This document shows, piece after piece, positions 1-12,800 of a DNA stretch of 64,000 bases; within the stretch, counting starts at the first letter, position 1; each line of letters starts with the position of its first letter. Source of the stretch: Solen grandis (taxonomy: Eukaryota > Mollusca > Bivalvia > Adapedonta > Solenidae). The position numbers and the translations under genes are program-made. The notes below the pieces were generated by a model. It searched no databases and was not told the origin of the DNA. It worked only from the letters and a program-made list of their open reading frames with translations. Location of the stretch: the NCBI GenBank assembly GCA_021229015.1, contig CM037790.1, forward strand, positions 52,261,727 through 52,325,726, in the 5' to 3' direction.

Positions 1-157
1 CAAAATATTTTTCAAATTGGCCAAGCCGTTTAGGAGGAGATGTTATTTGAAGCAATTGTTGACGCCGGACGCACGGACGCACGCATGGACGACGGACGAC
101 AGACAAAAGGCGATCAGAAAAGCTCACCTTGAGCACGTTGTGCTCATGTGAGCTAAA
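1..157. mobile_element. Right end of a Helentron-like (pearl/HINE-type) element
   Basis: It holds GTTTAGGAGGAGATGTTATT, a GGACGCACGGACGCACGCA-rich stretch and the end GTGCTCATGTGAGCTAA. The same block closes the element at 24480-24621. The hairpin end would lie left of the window. Confidence 0.6.
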
Positions 158-652
158 AAAGGAGACACTGATCAGATATATATTTTTAGACATACATGTA
201 GCCCATGACAGATGTTTAAGGGAGGTAATTCTTGTGAAACTATAACAAACCTTACCAAACTACTTGTGTATTAGGACATTATGGTCATAAATATTTCTTC
301 TCTCATTAAGTTTCATAAAAAATCCAGCCAACGTTTCTTTTCTGATATGGCTCTGGACAGACGGTCAAGGAAAATAATCTGGCTATTTAATGAACTATCC
401 TTTTAATGCATCTTGTAAATTCCTACAAGGCATTTTAAGGTATTAACCTTTACGTATTCACAAAATTCTGGTGCCCATCATTAGAAATTCCATATCTTCA
501 ATCAGAGGATAGTCTGTATATTGGTGTAATTACTCAATTAATAATAAACAAATACTCAATTATTTTCAAATTATCAATTAATATATAAAAGACTCAATAA
601 ATCATGTATGCTTTGCATCGTATTACAGAAATGTACATTCTACAAGATTCAC

Positions 653-815
653 CTGCAAGATTTGCCACGCCTCAGTTGACACTGATTGTCACAACATGGG
701 TCAAGGTCATTTGCCGTGTTCCAGCCGCCATCACACAACTCCCCTTCGTCTATCCGCCCGTTACCGCAGAACGCCCCATCACCGCTCCCATCTGCTGGTT
801 CAAAGGAAGCAACAC
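653..815 (-). CDS. ADAM17: ADAM17-like exon 13: first half of disintegrin domain
   Basis: Acceptor AAATTAAG|GTG and donor TTGCAG|GTGAA; 163 nt, phase 1 in, phase 2 out. It encodes CGNGRIDEGELCDGGWNTAN, DPCCDNQCQLRRGKSC. Cysteine spacing matches ADAM17 (VCGNSRVDEGEECD...CCNSDCTL). The next exon is expected left of position 1. Confidence 0.94.
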
Positions 816-3800
816 CTTAATTTGTTAATCACAAATTAAATGGACCAGAGGGTTTAAGCTCCACTTTTTATTTTCCATAAATAGCAAAATAAACTGCTCA
901 CAAACAATTTGACAAATAAACGTATATGCACTGTTGTCAAGGGATTTTAAAATGACGCAAATGAGAATTATAGTTCTTGGTCACTGCACTACCCCTCAAT
1001 GAGATCTATCCACATACATTGTTGTAATTATGAAGTTTCATCTTGATACCTTTTATACTTTTTGAGTTACAACCCAGACAAAAATTAAGTATAAAAATTT
1101 ACAAAGGGCAATAACTCCAAATTACGCAACTGAGAGTTATGGTTCTTGGTCACTGAAATTCCTCTCCATGAGATCTATCTACATATGAAATTTCATCATG
1201 ATATCTTTTATACTTTTAGAGTTACGGTCCGGACAAAAAAACCTGATAGACAGCTGGACAAATGGACAAATGGCTGGACGGACAGACAGACAGGCTGAAT
1301 CCAAGAACACCACCTTACAACTTCATTGTGCAGGGGGTATAAACTGAAAAAGGCTATTTTTGGGGGTTGCTATCATTCTCATTAAAACATTGAAGTATAA
1401 TTGTTAACCTCTTATATCATTTGGTATATTTTGACTCTTTTTCTGATTTTCATTCCTTACGTTCTGACAGTTACTAATGAAATTTTCTTCCTTTCCTTCT
1501 AACTTAAATCTTGAAATGATATTTTTTTTTCAAATTTCATTTCTGAAATCAAAAAAACATAAGTGTTGATCTAAGAAAGGATCATACATTGGGAAGGACT
1601 CTTTTCAATACCCTGTTTGTACTGTAGAAAATATTAAACTTTTTTTTTTTCTCAACAAAATATTTCATGACAAAATATTCTTATTCATAAAATATGTCAA
1701 ATCTTATGCTACAAATGAAAATAAATCTTTATACCCTACCTGTGAAGCAATCAAACCCTTTGGCTTTCAACACCTTGAAGATGAATTTTCGACTGCATGG
1801 AGAAAACAGCTGAAATACGATCAGATTTTAACCCAATAATTCATATACACTCATTTTGGCAAACAAAGCTGACAGCTCCTTTAGGAGAGACAGGTTCAAA
1901 AAATTCAATGCCAATGAAAAACATTATTTTACAATACCAAATGATACATACATGAAAAATACTGAAGACATTTCAAGGCTTTCTCTAAGCTTATTTCTTT
2001 TAACATTAATTGGGAAACAAGTTTTTATGTTGTTATTGTTGTATTGGGGTTTACCGTCACTGCAATAGTATTTCAATCATATAGCAACGTCCAGTTAAAT
2101 ACAGGTGGAGGAAGACCCCGAGTACACAGAGGTACCCGGGTAGAACCACCGACCTACCGCAAGCTAGCTGGAAGGCTTCCTCACATGAAAAATCTGAACC
2201 GGGATTCAAACCCACAGCGGTGAAGGGCTGAGAGATTTGTAGTCCATGACTGTAACCGCTTGGCCACGGCGGCCCCTTTTATGTTGTAGTACTGACAACT
2301 TAAAATTTGGAGAAACATGAGTAAGCAGCAAGGTAGATCTGTCAGTAGAGCATTAAACCCTTAAAGCAACAGGCTGCAGGTTCGAGTTCTGAATAAGCTG
2401 CACATTTTTCTCGCCAAGTGAAAATCACATCTTAAAAGTATCACAGGTATATTATGGAGGTGTATTTTTTTATAAAAAATTTTGAGAGAATAGCTATCTT
2501 GAAACAAATAAATCAAATATTCTAGTCCCCAAAAAGGGTTTAAACCCACAACTCTCTGATCTGCCATCATTGACACTGTCACTTGTTCCACAGGACCTAT
2601 ATTTTAAGGCCTTAGTGACAGATTGTGAGAGACAAGACTAATGTCCACTGAGGCGTGATGCTCTAACAAAGACTTTCAATGAGATTCAATGTGCTTTTGG
2701 GGCCTCTGTGGTCGAGACGGTAATGTTGCTGACTTAAGCACTCACTCAGCCCCTCACCGCATGGGATCGAATCCCAGCACGGTAATTCGGATTTTCATGT
2801 GAGGAAGCCTTCCAGCTGGCTTGCGGTAGGTCGGTGGTTCCACCCGGATGCCTCCGTGCATTCGGGGTCTTCCTCCACCTGTAATAAGCTGGACGTCGCT
2901 ATATGACTGAAATACTGTCGAAGCGACGGTAAACTCATATAGTCAAGTCAATGTACTTTTCAATGGATTTGTATGCAACTGAATGTTGCAAAAATAAGAT
3001 TCGAGGCAGAGGAAAGTACTCTTCAAAGGTGCCTAACGCAGTAACATGGTAAACAAATATGGATGACAAGGATTTTGATTTTCATATTTAGAACAGATAT
3101 TACTTAAAACTAGAAGCCTAGCACTTGTTTATTTAGACAGTGGTTAAGGGACCCGCCATATATTGGTGTTATACACCGGGCACGTTAAGAACTAGGGGAT
3201 CTATTCTGAATGCAGTAGGGTAGAGCACCACCATTCACAAAACGCCTGAGTGCGAACCCAAACAACGACCTAAATGGTTATCAAATGTGATTTTTTTTCT
3301 TTCTGTTTGGAGTCATTAAATTAGTGTTCAAGTGCCATGTTAAATGCAGGGATTATCTGCTAAATCTTGCAGATTGGTATTTATTTCAAATGGAAGATCA
3401 ATAATGTCTACATTTGTCACCATCTTGAAAACACTTTTTTTTTTTGCTACAAAAAAAAGTAAAACATTACAAAGAGTGCAAAGAAAACATGAATATATGA
3501 CAATACAACACTTTGCTGGTTGCGATACTAACCTTGTTGTTCTTGTCGTAGCCACTGACTGCCCATGGGTACATGATGTATTTCCCATCTCCGTAGTCCG
3601 ACGGGGCGCAGCTGTCTGTTTCTGGGTCATGCTCACTCCCAAAATTGTGCCCAAACTCTGAAAAAAATCTTGGACATGTTCACAGAGCCCTATGGTACGG
3701 TGTATTCAAGACATCTTGTTACAAGTCTGCTGGATAAAGGCTCCTGCCTGCATTCCGTGAAGTAAGGGATCGCTAAGATGAGTGGTTGCAACCCTGTTAA

Positions 3801-6800
3801 ATCTCAGTGAATGTAATCAAAGTACCAACCCGCTATTGTTAGCTAACGTGAGCTAACTGACACTTTTAAAATACGCGCGGCAGATCTGACATATGTTATC
3901 TATACAACATCGTTTGTAACGTTGAAATAATTACCCAGGTTAATATACATGTATGTGTAAGATACAGTACAACCTATCCAGGGGATGCACAAAATTTTGT
4001 TTCTGAATGCAAAAGGTCTTTTAATCCAGGTTCAAATTTAATGAAAAGTTACTTTAAGGAATTTCAATACACAGCATCTTAAGGTAATTTTTTATTACAG
4101 GTCCACCTATACATGCTACAAAAGGAGCCTCTAATTAAGAGTAAAATAAGGGATCATACTTCTGCCTCAAGTGCATAAATTTCAAAATTAACTCAAAATT
4201 GCTCAATACAATGGTAACTAAATGCGTGAAGTTTCATCAAATGATGTTTTTTTTTTTAAATCAATTGTTATGCGTGACAAAAAAACTATAACACTGATGA
4301 TACATTTTTATAAAATTAAAGGCTTTATCTACATTATTTTCAAAATGAAACCCAAGATGCAAAGCTAAACAAGAAAGGGAATATACCTGTGAATTTTCAA
4401 CAATTTAAGATGAATACTCCTCAAGTTATGACAGCAACAACATGTACCTGTTATACATTACAAAGTAAAGGGCCATAACTATGTTTCGACTTAATTAATT
4501 TCATAACACACAACAAACATACTTATGAGGAAATAAACCAGTGAAGTTTCAACACTTAAGTTTATATACTTTTGGAGTTTGGAATGCTTCAAAAATCTAG
4601 ACAGACATGCAGACAGATTGATACGGACATGGGCACATCTATGTTTTCCAAATTCAATAGGTGGTGGCATAAAGTTTTGGGGTAAGTCTGACATCACATT
4701 TTATTGTTTATATTATGTACATGGCTAATCAATAAATATCACATTAAGAATGAGATTATGTTTATATTAGAAAATCTTAGAAAATCAAGGAACAAAATTT
4801 ACAATTTTGCAAACTTTTGGCCCACAAACCTACTTCTACAGCAATTAGATTTCTGTGCATACATGTACATTGTTTAAGACTATACTTTTTTACTGAGGCC
4901 AACTGAATAATGGATCAGCTGAGTGAATGTCAGACCCACCAACCGATCCACTTATTGATTGATTGATGATTGACAGACAGAAGCTCACCATGAGCCGTAA
5001 CAAGCTGTGCCTGTAGGGCCAAGACTCTATGACCTCCAGCGTTCTTTGATGAACTCCAGCCAGTGTTCAACGTCATCTCCCCATTGTTGTACTTGGGATA
5101 CACTAAAACAATAAAAATGTAAAATAAAGTCCAACTCCCTATAAACAGCTATACCACAAACTGTACCATGCTACTGCCAGTACTCATTATAGTATTAATA
5201 CTAAACAAGATGTGTTCGAAAAACACTATGCCCCCCCCCCCCCCCCCCACATCTGAGAAGGTCAGATGTCAAATAATTTATGTCAACTGAAAGCCATTCA
5301 TGAGTGAAGTAAGTATGTTAAATATATAGACTTATATATATAATAATGGTCAAGACAAAAATCATTAAAAAAAGAATAATAAAAGGGAGCTAAATAATTT
5401 TAACAAGAGCTGTCAGAGGACAGCACCCTCGACTATTCAAAATGCTTGTTGGTAAATCAAATGAAATCTATTTCAGTCTTGTCCATCACATACCCTGTAC
5501 ATAACAATAGTCAAAAATGATATACCTTGATTGACTGATACCCCTTTATATTTTTATGAAGTCTAAAATCAATCCCATGCCATAGCTGCTGAGACATAAG
5601 CATAATACAAATGTAACACTGTACATGCAAAACTTTAACCAAAAATCCAAGCTAGAAAAGGGCCATAATTTGCATAAAATTCAGTCCAAAAGTTATCCTT
5701 CTTGGTTTTCTGATGCCCCTGAAGACACTCCTTAACTTTCTAGTCAATTCCACAAGCAATTTCTGAGATATAAGCTGGATAGTAGCTTGAATGCAAAAAT
5801 TGAACCAAATTCTAAGTTAAAAAGGGGCCATAATTTTTAATATATTCCATTAAGTGTTATCTTCCTTTATATTATGATACCACTAAACATATTAAAGATA
5901 TTTCAAATCAATCCCATGCCTGGACTCTGAGATATAGGTATGAAAGTACATTGCATGCAAAACTTTAACCAAAATTTCTAAGTTAAAAAAGGGGTCCATA
6001 ACTTGTAATATATTCCATCAAAAGTTATCTACCTTGACAGTATGATACCCCTAAACAAATTAAAGATGTTTCAAATCAATTGCATGCCTGGATACTGAGA
6101 TATTAGCATGAAAGTACTTTGCATGCAAAACTTTAACCAAAATTTCAAAGTTAATAAGGGGCCATAATTCATATTAAATTCAGTCAAGAGTTATCTACCT
6201 TGGTTGTCTTATGCCCCTGAACATATTTATAAACTTTCAAGTCAATACCATAAATGGTTATTAAGATATAAGGTTAATAGTAACTTGCATGCAATAACCA
6301 AACGCTGCAACACCAACGCCGACGCAAGGGCGACTACAATAGCTCTCATACTCTTGGAATAGTCGAGCTAAAAATATAGAACCCCACAGAGTTCTATTTC
6401 TTATCATTACACTTCCGCTGCTCACTATCTATTTAAAATCAATACCTCGAATAGTTCAGGAGTTATGTTCTTGACAAAAATTGTTATATAAAATAAGGGG
6501 AAATAATCAGAAATTCAGACCAGGCAGAGTTATGTTTATTGGTTACTACACTGCTCCTACTTGCTATCATATTATGTTTCAAGATTCAAGTCCTTATTGT
6601 TTTTTGTTTATGAGTTTTGCTTCCCAAGAAAATTTATAAAATAAATAAAACGAGATAATCAAAAACCAGACTTGGTAGAGTTATGGTTCTTAGTCAGTGC
6701 ACTATTCCTAGTTGCATTCTACTTATATATAAAGTTTCAAGTCAAACCTTGTATAGTTTTCATATATATAGTAAATAAGTTATTATCTGGACAGAAATTC

Positions 6801-9800
6801 ATTGTAAAAGTAAATAAAGGGAGACAATGCAAAAACTGGTCCATGATCACAGATCTCGGGAGCATAAAAATTAAATTGTTTAAAAAGTGTCAGTATATAC
6901 CCATTTCAAGAAAACTGTTTCCACTATCAGTCTAAACAATTCTTTCAAAATACTTATATATGCTTGAAAGTAGAGTGTTTCTTTGGTACACATGTGTCAC
7001 ATGCAGAAGCACGACTGAAAAACACAGACAAATTATGATAGACAGGCGGACGGACAGACAACCATGAAATGATCCGTAAGTGTCACCTCTGCTTACAACT
7101 ATCAGCAGGCTACAAAAAAATCTTTATCTTCTTATTATCACTGAATGAAAAATTTTGTATAGGCAGAAACTGGAGTCAAGGTAAAAACCTATGTGTCAGA
7201 ATAGGTGACCAGTCTGGCTGACATTGGATTGAACCTGGGTTTCACTGGATAGGAAAGTTTGAAAAGCAGCAATAGGAAAAGGTTCTACCCAGTAAATGGA
7301 GGACAGACTTTAAATGAATTTCCCAACCCCTATCAATGTGGGGGTGAGTTGAATAAGAACTTACTCGGGGAGCAGATGCCTCCTACAGCCGACCGTCTCT
7401 CTGAGGCAATGTACGCTAGGCCGAGTACGCCATCTTCGAAGCTCCGGAAAGTGAACAGGTGGGCCAGGCAAAACTTACGAAGATATTTATCCATACTGAA
7501 TGCCTTAAATAGATTAAATATGCATAGTTTGTAGAATCTGAGCTACAATATTGTACGAGAAACAAAAAAGATGATTCTATGAGGACTTCTGACCTGGGTC
7601 TAGTCTGTTTGCCATGGTGATAAAAAACACTGTATGAGTTAAGTTAGTATTGAAGATTTCCCAATTCGAAAAAAAAAAAAAAAATCAAATCTGATTTTAA
7701 GAAATTAAAAAAGATTATGAATATTAAATAAGTGACTGAATCAGGTGAGAAGCTATTGTTTAAGCTTATGGATGGGCCTTACCTCTAGCAAGTCCTTAGT
7801 TACCCAGGCCTCCGCTCTGTTGTAATGGGGGCTTTTCTGGAGGAAGGCAGTTTGCGGGTGGGACTCATTGTGTATCCTCATCTGAAACCAATCACACACA
7901 GTTAGTGTCAGAGAGTACAGGATACAGCATGCATCACAAGAAAAGCGAAAATTACTCAAAATAAAACATGAGGGACGACCACAAAACTGTTACATCTCCT
8001 TCTATTCCTATGCACATGGAGATAATTTCGCCATTAGCCCTCAAAATCTGAAGAAGAATGTGTCAATGCAAGTCAGTAACTTCCATTCCATGACAGACTC
8101 TCTTTCCAAATGAGTAACTATGACCCCTGATGATGCCACCTGTGGACTCATTAATTTTCATGGGGTACTAATTTTCATTGATTCCATCGATGGCTTTATC
8201 CATGAATATCATTCCCCATGAATATGTTCATTTTATAAAACACAAGTTTTTTAAATCATGAATCCACAAATATATGTTCCAGTGATATTAACCTCATTAT
8301 AAATTCTACAAAATGTTAATGAAAAAAATGGTTTCACAGTAACAGCGAGTTACTTAAAACATCTGATTATAACTGATGTCTAAGAGCCTTACAAAATTTG
8401 ACCGATGTCTGTGACATGAACCATGCACAATACTCAGATTCATGTAGGGTAAAAACCTTGTGGTCTTAATAGCAAGGTGGTCTTAAAGCAAGGCCCTACT
8501 GTAATTTCAATTAATTAATCATAAATAATTAGTCTGATAATTTCCTTGTGATGCAAAAATTTCAAATTATTGTTTGTTTGTTGCTTTTTTTTCTCAAAAA
8601 GGACAGGATAGATTGGTTTTAAGAGTGTTAATAATATATAGAAAGTATTTATCATGTTTATTTCAATGCAATCTATACGGTAAATTTATTTTAAATCTAT
8701 AATATTTTTTCGCTAATTAGTAAAACCTAGTGAAACTTAAGGTATCACTGTCTGTGATGAATACCTCAACAATGATTAAGAAATTCGTCTGAGTTAAAAT
8801 TGTGAATTTAACCAAAGTTTCAAGTTCAGGTGCATTTTATTATATCATGTGGGCAAAGCCTGTTTGAAATAATTATTTGAACCTGAATGAGAAACATTTT
8901 TCATCCATACAGTTTTCTTGAAACTTTTCTTCTTCTTTCATTGTAATGGCTATCAATCATTTTCTGATTATAATGGCCAAAATTTTAGACCTTATGGTCA
9001 AGGATTTCCAGTTTTTTGCTGAAGAGACAGCATTGGAAGAGACAGTAGTCAGATACAAGGGAGTCCGTGTGTGATACCCTAGCTCATTTTGCGAATAGTC
9101 CCCTTTGGTTCTTTTACATGCCCGGTGTATAGTACCAATACACGGGAGACACATTCCTGGGTAGAACCAGTACTGAGTACTCAGAGTTCCCATTGCAATC
9201 TATTTGCCAAGTGCCAGGTAAGGGTGCATCTGGTACCAATTTTATATGTCTCTGGTTTGATGTGGTAACTGGAGGAAGTGCCCCAAAAGGGATTTGAACC
9301 CCAGACCTCCCTAACGCAAAGTGGACACTCTACCACTGAGCTATTGCACCGGCTCAAACGCTGAACCTACAAGCCAAATATCTCCCATATTCTTTTCTTT
9401 TTAAATATACAAATAATGATGATAAATAAAGAAAGGTGCATGTACATTTGTGGTTTACATTCTTTACTTACATTTTTTTAAATTCTCTTAACCTCTTTTT
9501 TATATATGTATCTCTGTTATCAATGTAATTACTGCCCCCTACAACTTGCAAAATGAACATCAAGTGGTATCTTGGTTATTTTACTTAAATCTAAATAATG
9601 TCATTTTTTTACTTCCACATATTTTCATTAAACAAATTATTAAAACATCTCGGCACCATTTGAGCGTGTTCACATGCCATGAACTGTGTTTTATAGTGAA
9701 TTTACACACAATTTTTTTCTTCTTTCTGTACATGGAGAAAGATGTTAAATAAAAGATATTTTATTTTTATTTTTTGTTAAACAAAATTGGACCAGACAAC

Positions 9801-12800
9801 ATGTATAATTCTTATATAGTTTCACTTCTTTTGTGAAACAAGGATAAACCTGTGAGAGTGAAAAAATCTGTTACCTCTGCCACCTCAAATCCAATCCCCT
9901 TCATAGAATTGCCACTTTCATCAAAGTCTGTCTGTCGGTATATACTGCTAACAATCTGTATCACGTTTATCTAAAAATAGATCATGTCAATCAATATACA
10001 ATACTTGCATCATTATCCGAAAGTCTTTAACAAGCATCAAAACTTGACCCTGAAAAAAATTTAAGTCAGTAACACATTCAGTAACTGCTAACAGTCGATC
10101 TCATTGGCTAGCAGTTGAGAGCTGGTACCCTGCTTGCATTCTATACACTACAATATCACAGGGGTGCAGCCCCTTACATTAGGGAATGTTAAGTTTACTG
10201 ACCTTGAATTTTAGATGTGGGTAGGTAGTTAGGATTTTTTTTGTGTGATTTTAATCTGAAAAGATTTATAAGAGCTATGATGTAAATGTGCAAAGCTCTT
10301 TGGTATAAACTCAAAAATGATTTCTTAGTACTTGATAATTTAACAAAGCAATAAAACTACCATAAAACGGTGAGGCTGATTATCATGGTAAACATATATA
10401 CAAAAATATGTTGGGTTTTTTTGCAATTAATTTTTTGAGTTTACAACCAAATCTAAGGTCAGTTGTTAAAGAGCAATCAAACTTAAGCATAGGCTTAATT
10501 AATCACATCATCATCAGCAAAAGTTTTCAGTTTACATCAACACCTGACCCTAAAAAGAAAATTACATCAGGGTTGGGATTCTTACTTACCCATCTTGGAC
10601 CTGAGGGTCCTGTCACTCACCTGGGATACAGCATGGCCCACACAGTACGACCCAGTATATTATCCCTTTACCTCATGAGTATTCATGTAAAATTTATGAC
10701 TTGATGAATATTAATTTACTAAATCATTTTTAATGGCATATGCAACAAATGGATTTTTCTTTGCTATGCATTGAATAGAATGTCAAGATCAATATTGTAC
10801 GAGCAAACTGAGGAGACACTGGTTTGGTCTGTTTGTAAAGGTGTCAAAAGACATCCTTGTAAGGTAAAGGGTTATAAACTAGTCAGGCATGCATATGAGA
10901 AACCAGGAAATTCTAAAATATTTCAGTTAAATAATTAAACAAATTACAAAGCAGGGCGTATTACCATGTATATAGCTGTCCCTGATATGGATCCACCGCC
11001 CATGTGCTCAAAGAACAGATGGTCTGCCACAACCATCAACTGACACGTGGTCCGAGACCCCAGATATGGGGACTGACGCTTACTTCGCCTGGAGTCTGTA
11101 AAAAGCAAGTGTATCGATTTAACATAGCCAGTTAATACATCATATGAACAACAAAAGTTAAAATGACCTATCTCTTTTCTTTATTATCAACATCATCATC
11201 AACTACAACTGCTTCATCTTATTTGCTGGAATAAATACAGAAAAGGTTATTTCATTTTTCAGTAAAATATGGGATATTTCTTTAGGCCTGAGTATCACCT
11301 GACAAAATCATATTGCTTAAGCGCTACACCAGAATCCTTATTTTGATACATATCAGTATGTAATGGGTAATTTAAGGAGCTACATTTGGCCTTTCCGGTG
11401 GTGTCTTACCATGAATGTCTTTAAATAGGCCATACCACCACTGTTCTGCAATGTAACATGCACATGCATTTCTCTCGTTTTCTTTGGTTAACATTCACAT
11501 ACCCCCAGAAAACGTTTTACACAATCTAATTTGGAAAGGACTCTTAATTTGCGTCATCATTCAATGACATTTTCAAGGGATGCTACACTGTGTTGCACAA
11601 ATTTGCAAGTTTCATATTGATATATACATCCATGACTTTCACACAGCGGTACTGCAGTATACATGTACCAGTGAAATGTTACACAACTACTAGAGCTATC
11701 AATGAAGTGGATAAGTAATCTAACTTATTACTTCATAAGTATTCATAAACAATTTTATGACTTGATGAATATTAATTAACTGAACTTTAAATGCTATATG
11801 AAACACTGGACTTTTCTTTTCTGTGTAGAGTCTGGGCCACAATACTGTACTCCTTCCAGGAGCTGTCTGATCTGGGTGTGCTCTGTTTGCCGATGCATCA
11901 AAATGAGTCTATATGTAGAAAAGGGTTAACCCAACATCGTAACAGATATCAATTTTTTATATGGAAAGAGACGAGTCCTATATAGGTTCTTTGTGAAGAG
12001 AGAGGTGTATGTATAATAGTACTGGACATCTTGGGGACATACCATCCTCTGTCTGTACTTCCACCCTCCCATGAAGCTCTGCATCCTCCTCCTCATCTCC
12101 TTCTCGAATACCACATGTACTGTGTCTGAAACAGAGTGATACCAATCATTTGTTTGTTTTTTGGGTTTAACTGCCCACTGACAATATTTCAGTCATTTGG
12201 ATATGATGTCTACTTGAGACGGATATAGTGCTTCCACACTGCAATATCACGCCGTAGACACATGGCATGATACAACACCCAGTCACATTATCCTGACACC
12301 AGGCCAACCAGTCCTGGAACTACCCGAATATGCTGAGCACCAAGCAAGGGAGCTATACCAGTACCATTTTTTATGACTTTGGTATGTCCTGGCTGGGAAT
12401 CAAACCAAGACCTAGAGACTCCTGGGCAGATGTCCTAACCACTCAGCCACCAGGACCGGTAATACCAGTAGTGTCTGAGTTCGAGAAATACATGTATCAA
12501 ATACCATATGTATAATGTAATGTGTCTGAAACAGGAAAAAAATACCACCAAATACCCCATGTACTAAGTATGAAACAGGGAAAGACTTTAAGTATTGTGT
12601 CTGAAACAGGGGAATATCATATGTTAATATCATAATTTATAAATATCATAATTACTGTATACTTACTGTAATATAGAAAAAAATCAAATTTAATATCATA
12701 AATAATTAATGTCATAATTACTGTATACTTATTGTAATATAGAAAAAATAAAATATCTCACGTACATGTAGTCATGTACGTAAGATATTTTATTTTTTCT

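Noticed and set aside
604..828. Plus-strand 74-codon frame
   Set aside because: Antisense shadow of ADAM17-like exon 13.
3340..3661. Overlapping ~105-codon frames on both strands
   Set aside because: Both run past the splice borders of exon 11 in the wrong frames. The true coding frame is minus 3657-3533, fixed by the zinc motif.
7259..7534. Plus-strand 91-codon frame
   Set aside because: Antisense to ADAM17-like exon 9 and its flanks.
8957..9193. 78-codon minus-strand frame
   Set aside because: Lies within the body of a tRNA-derived SINE.
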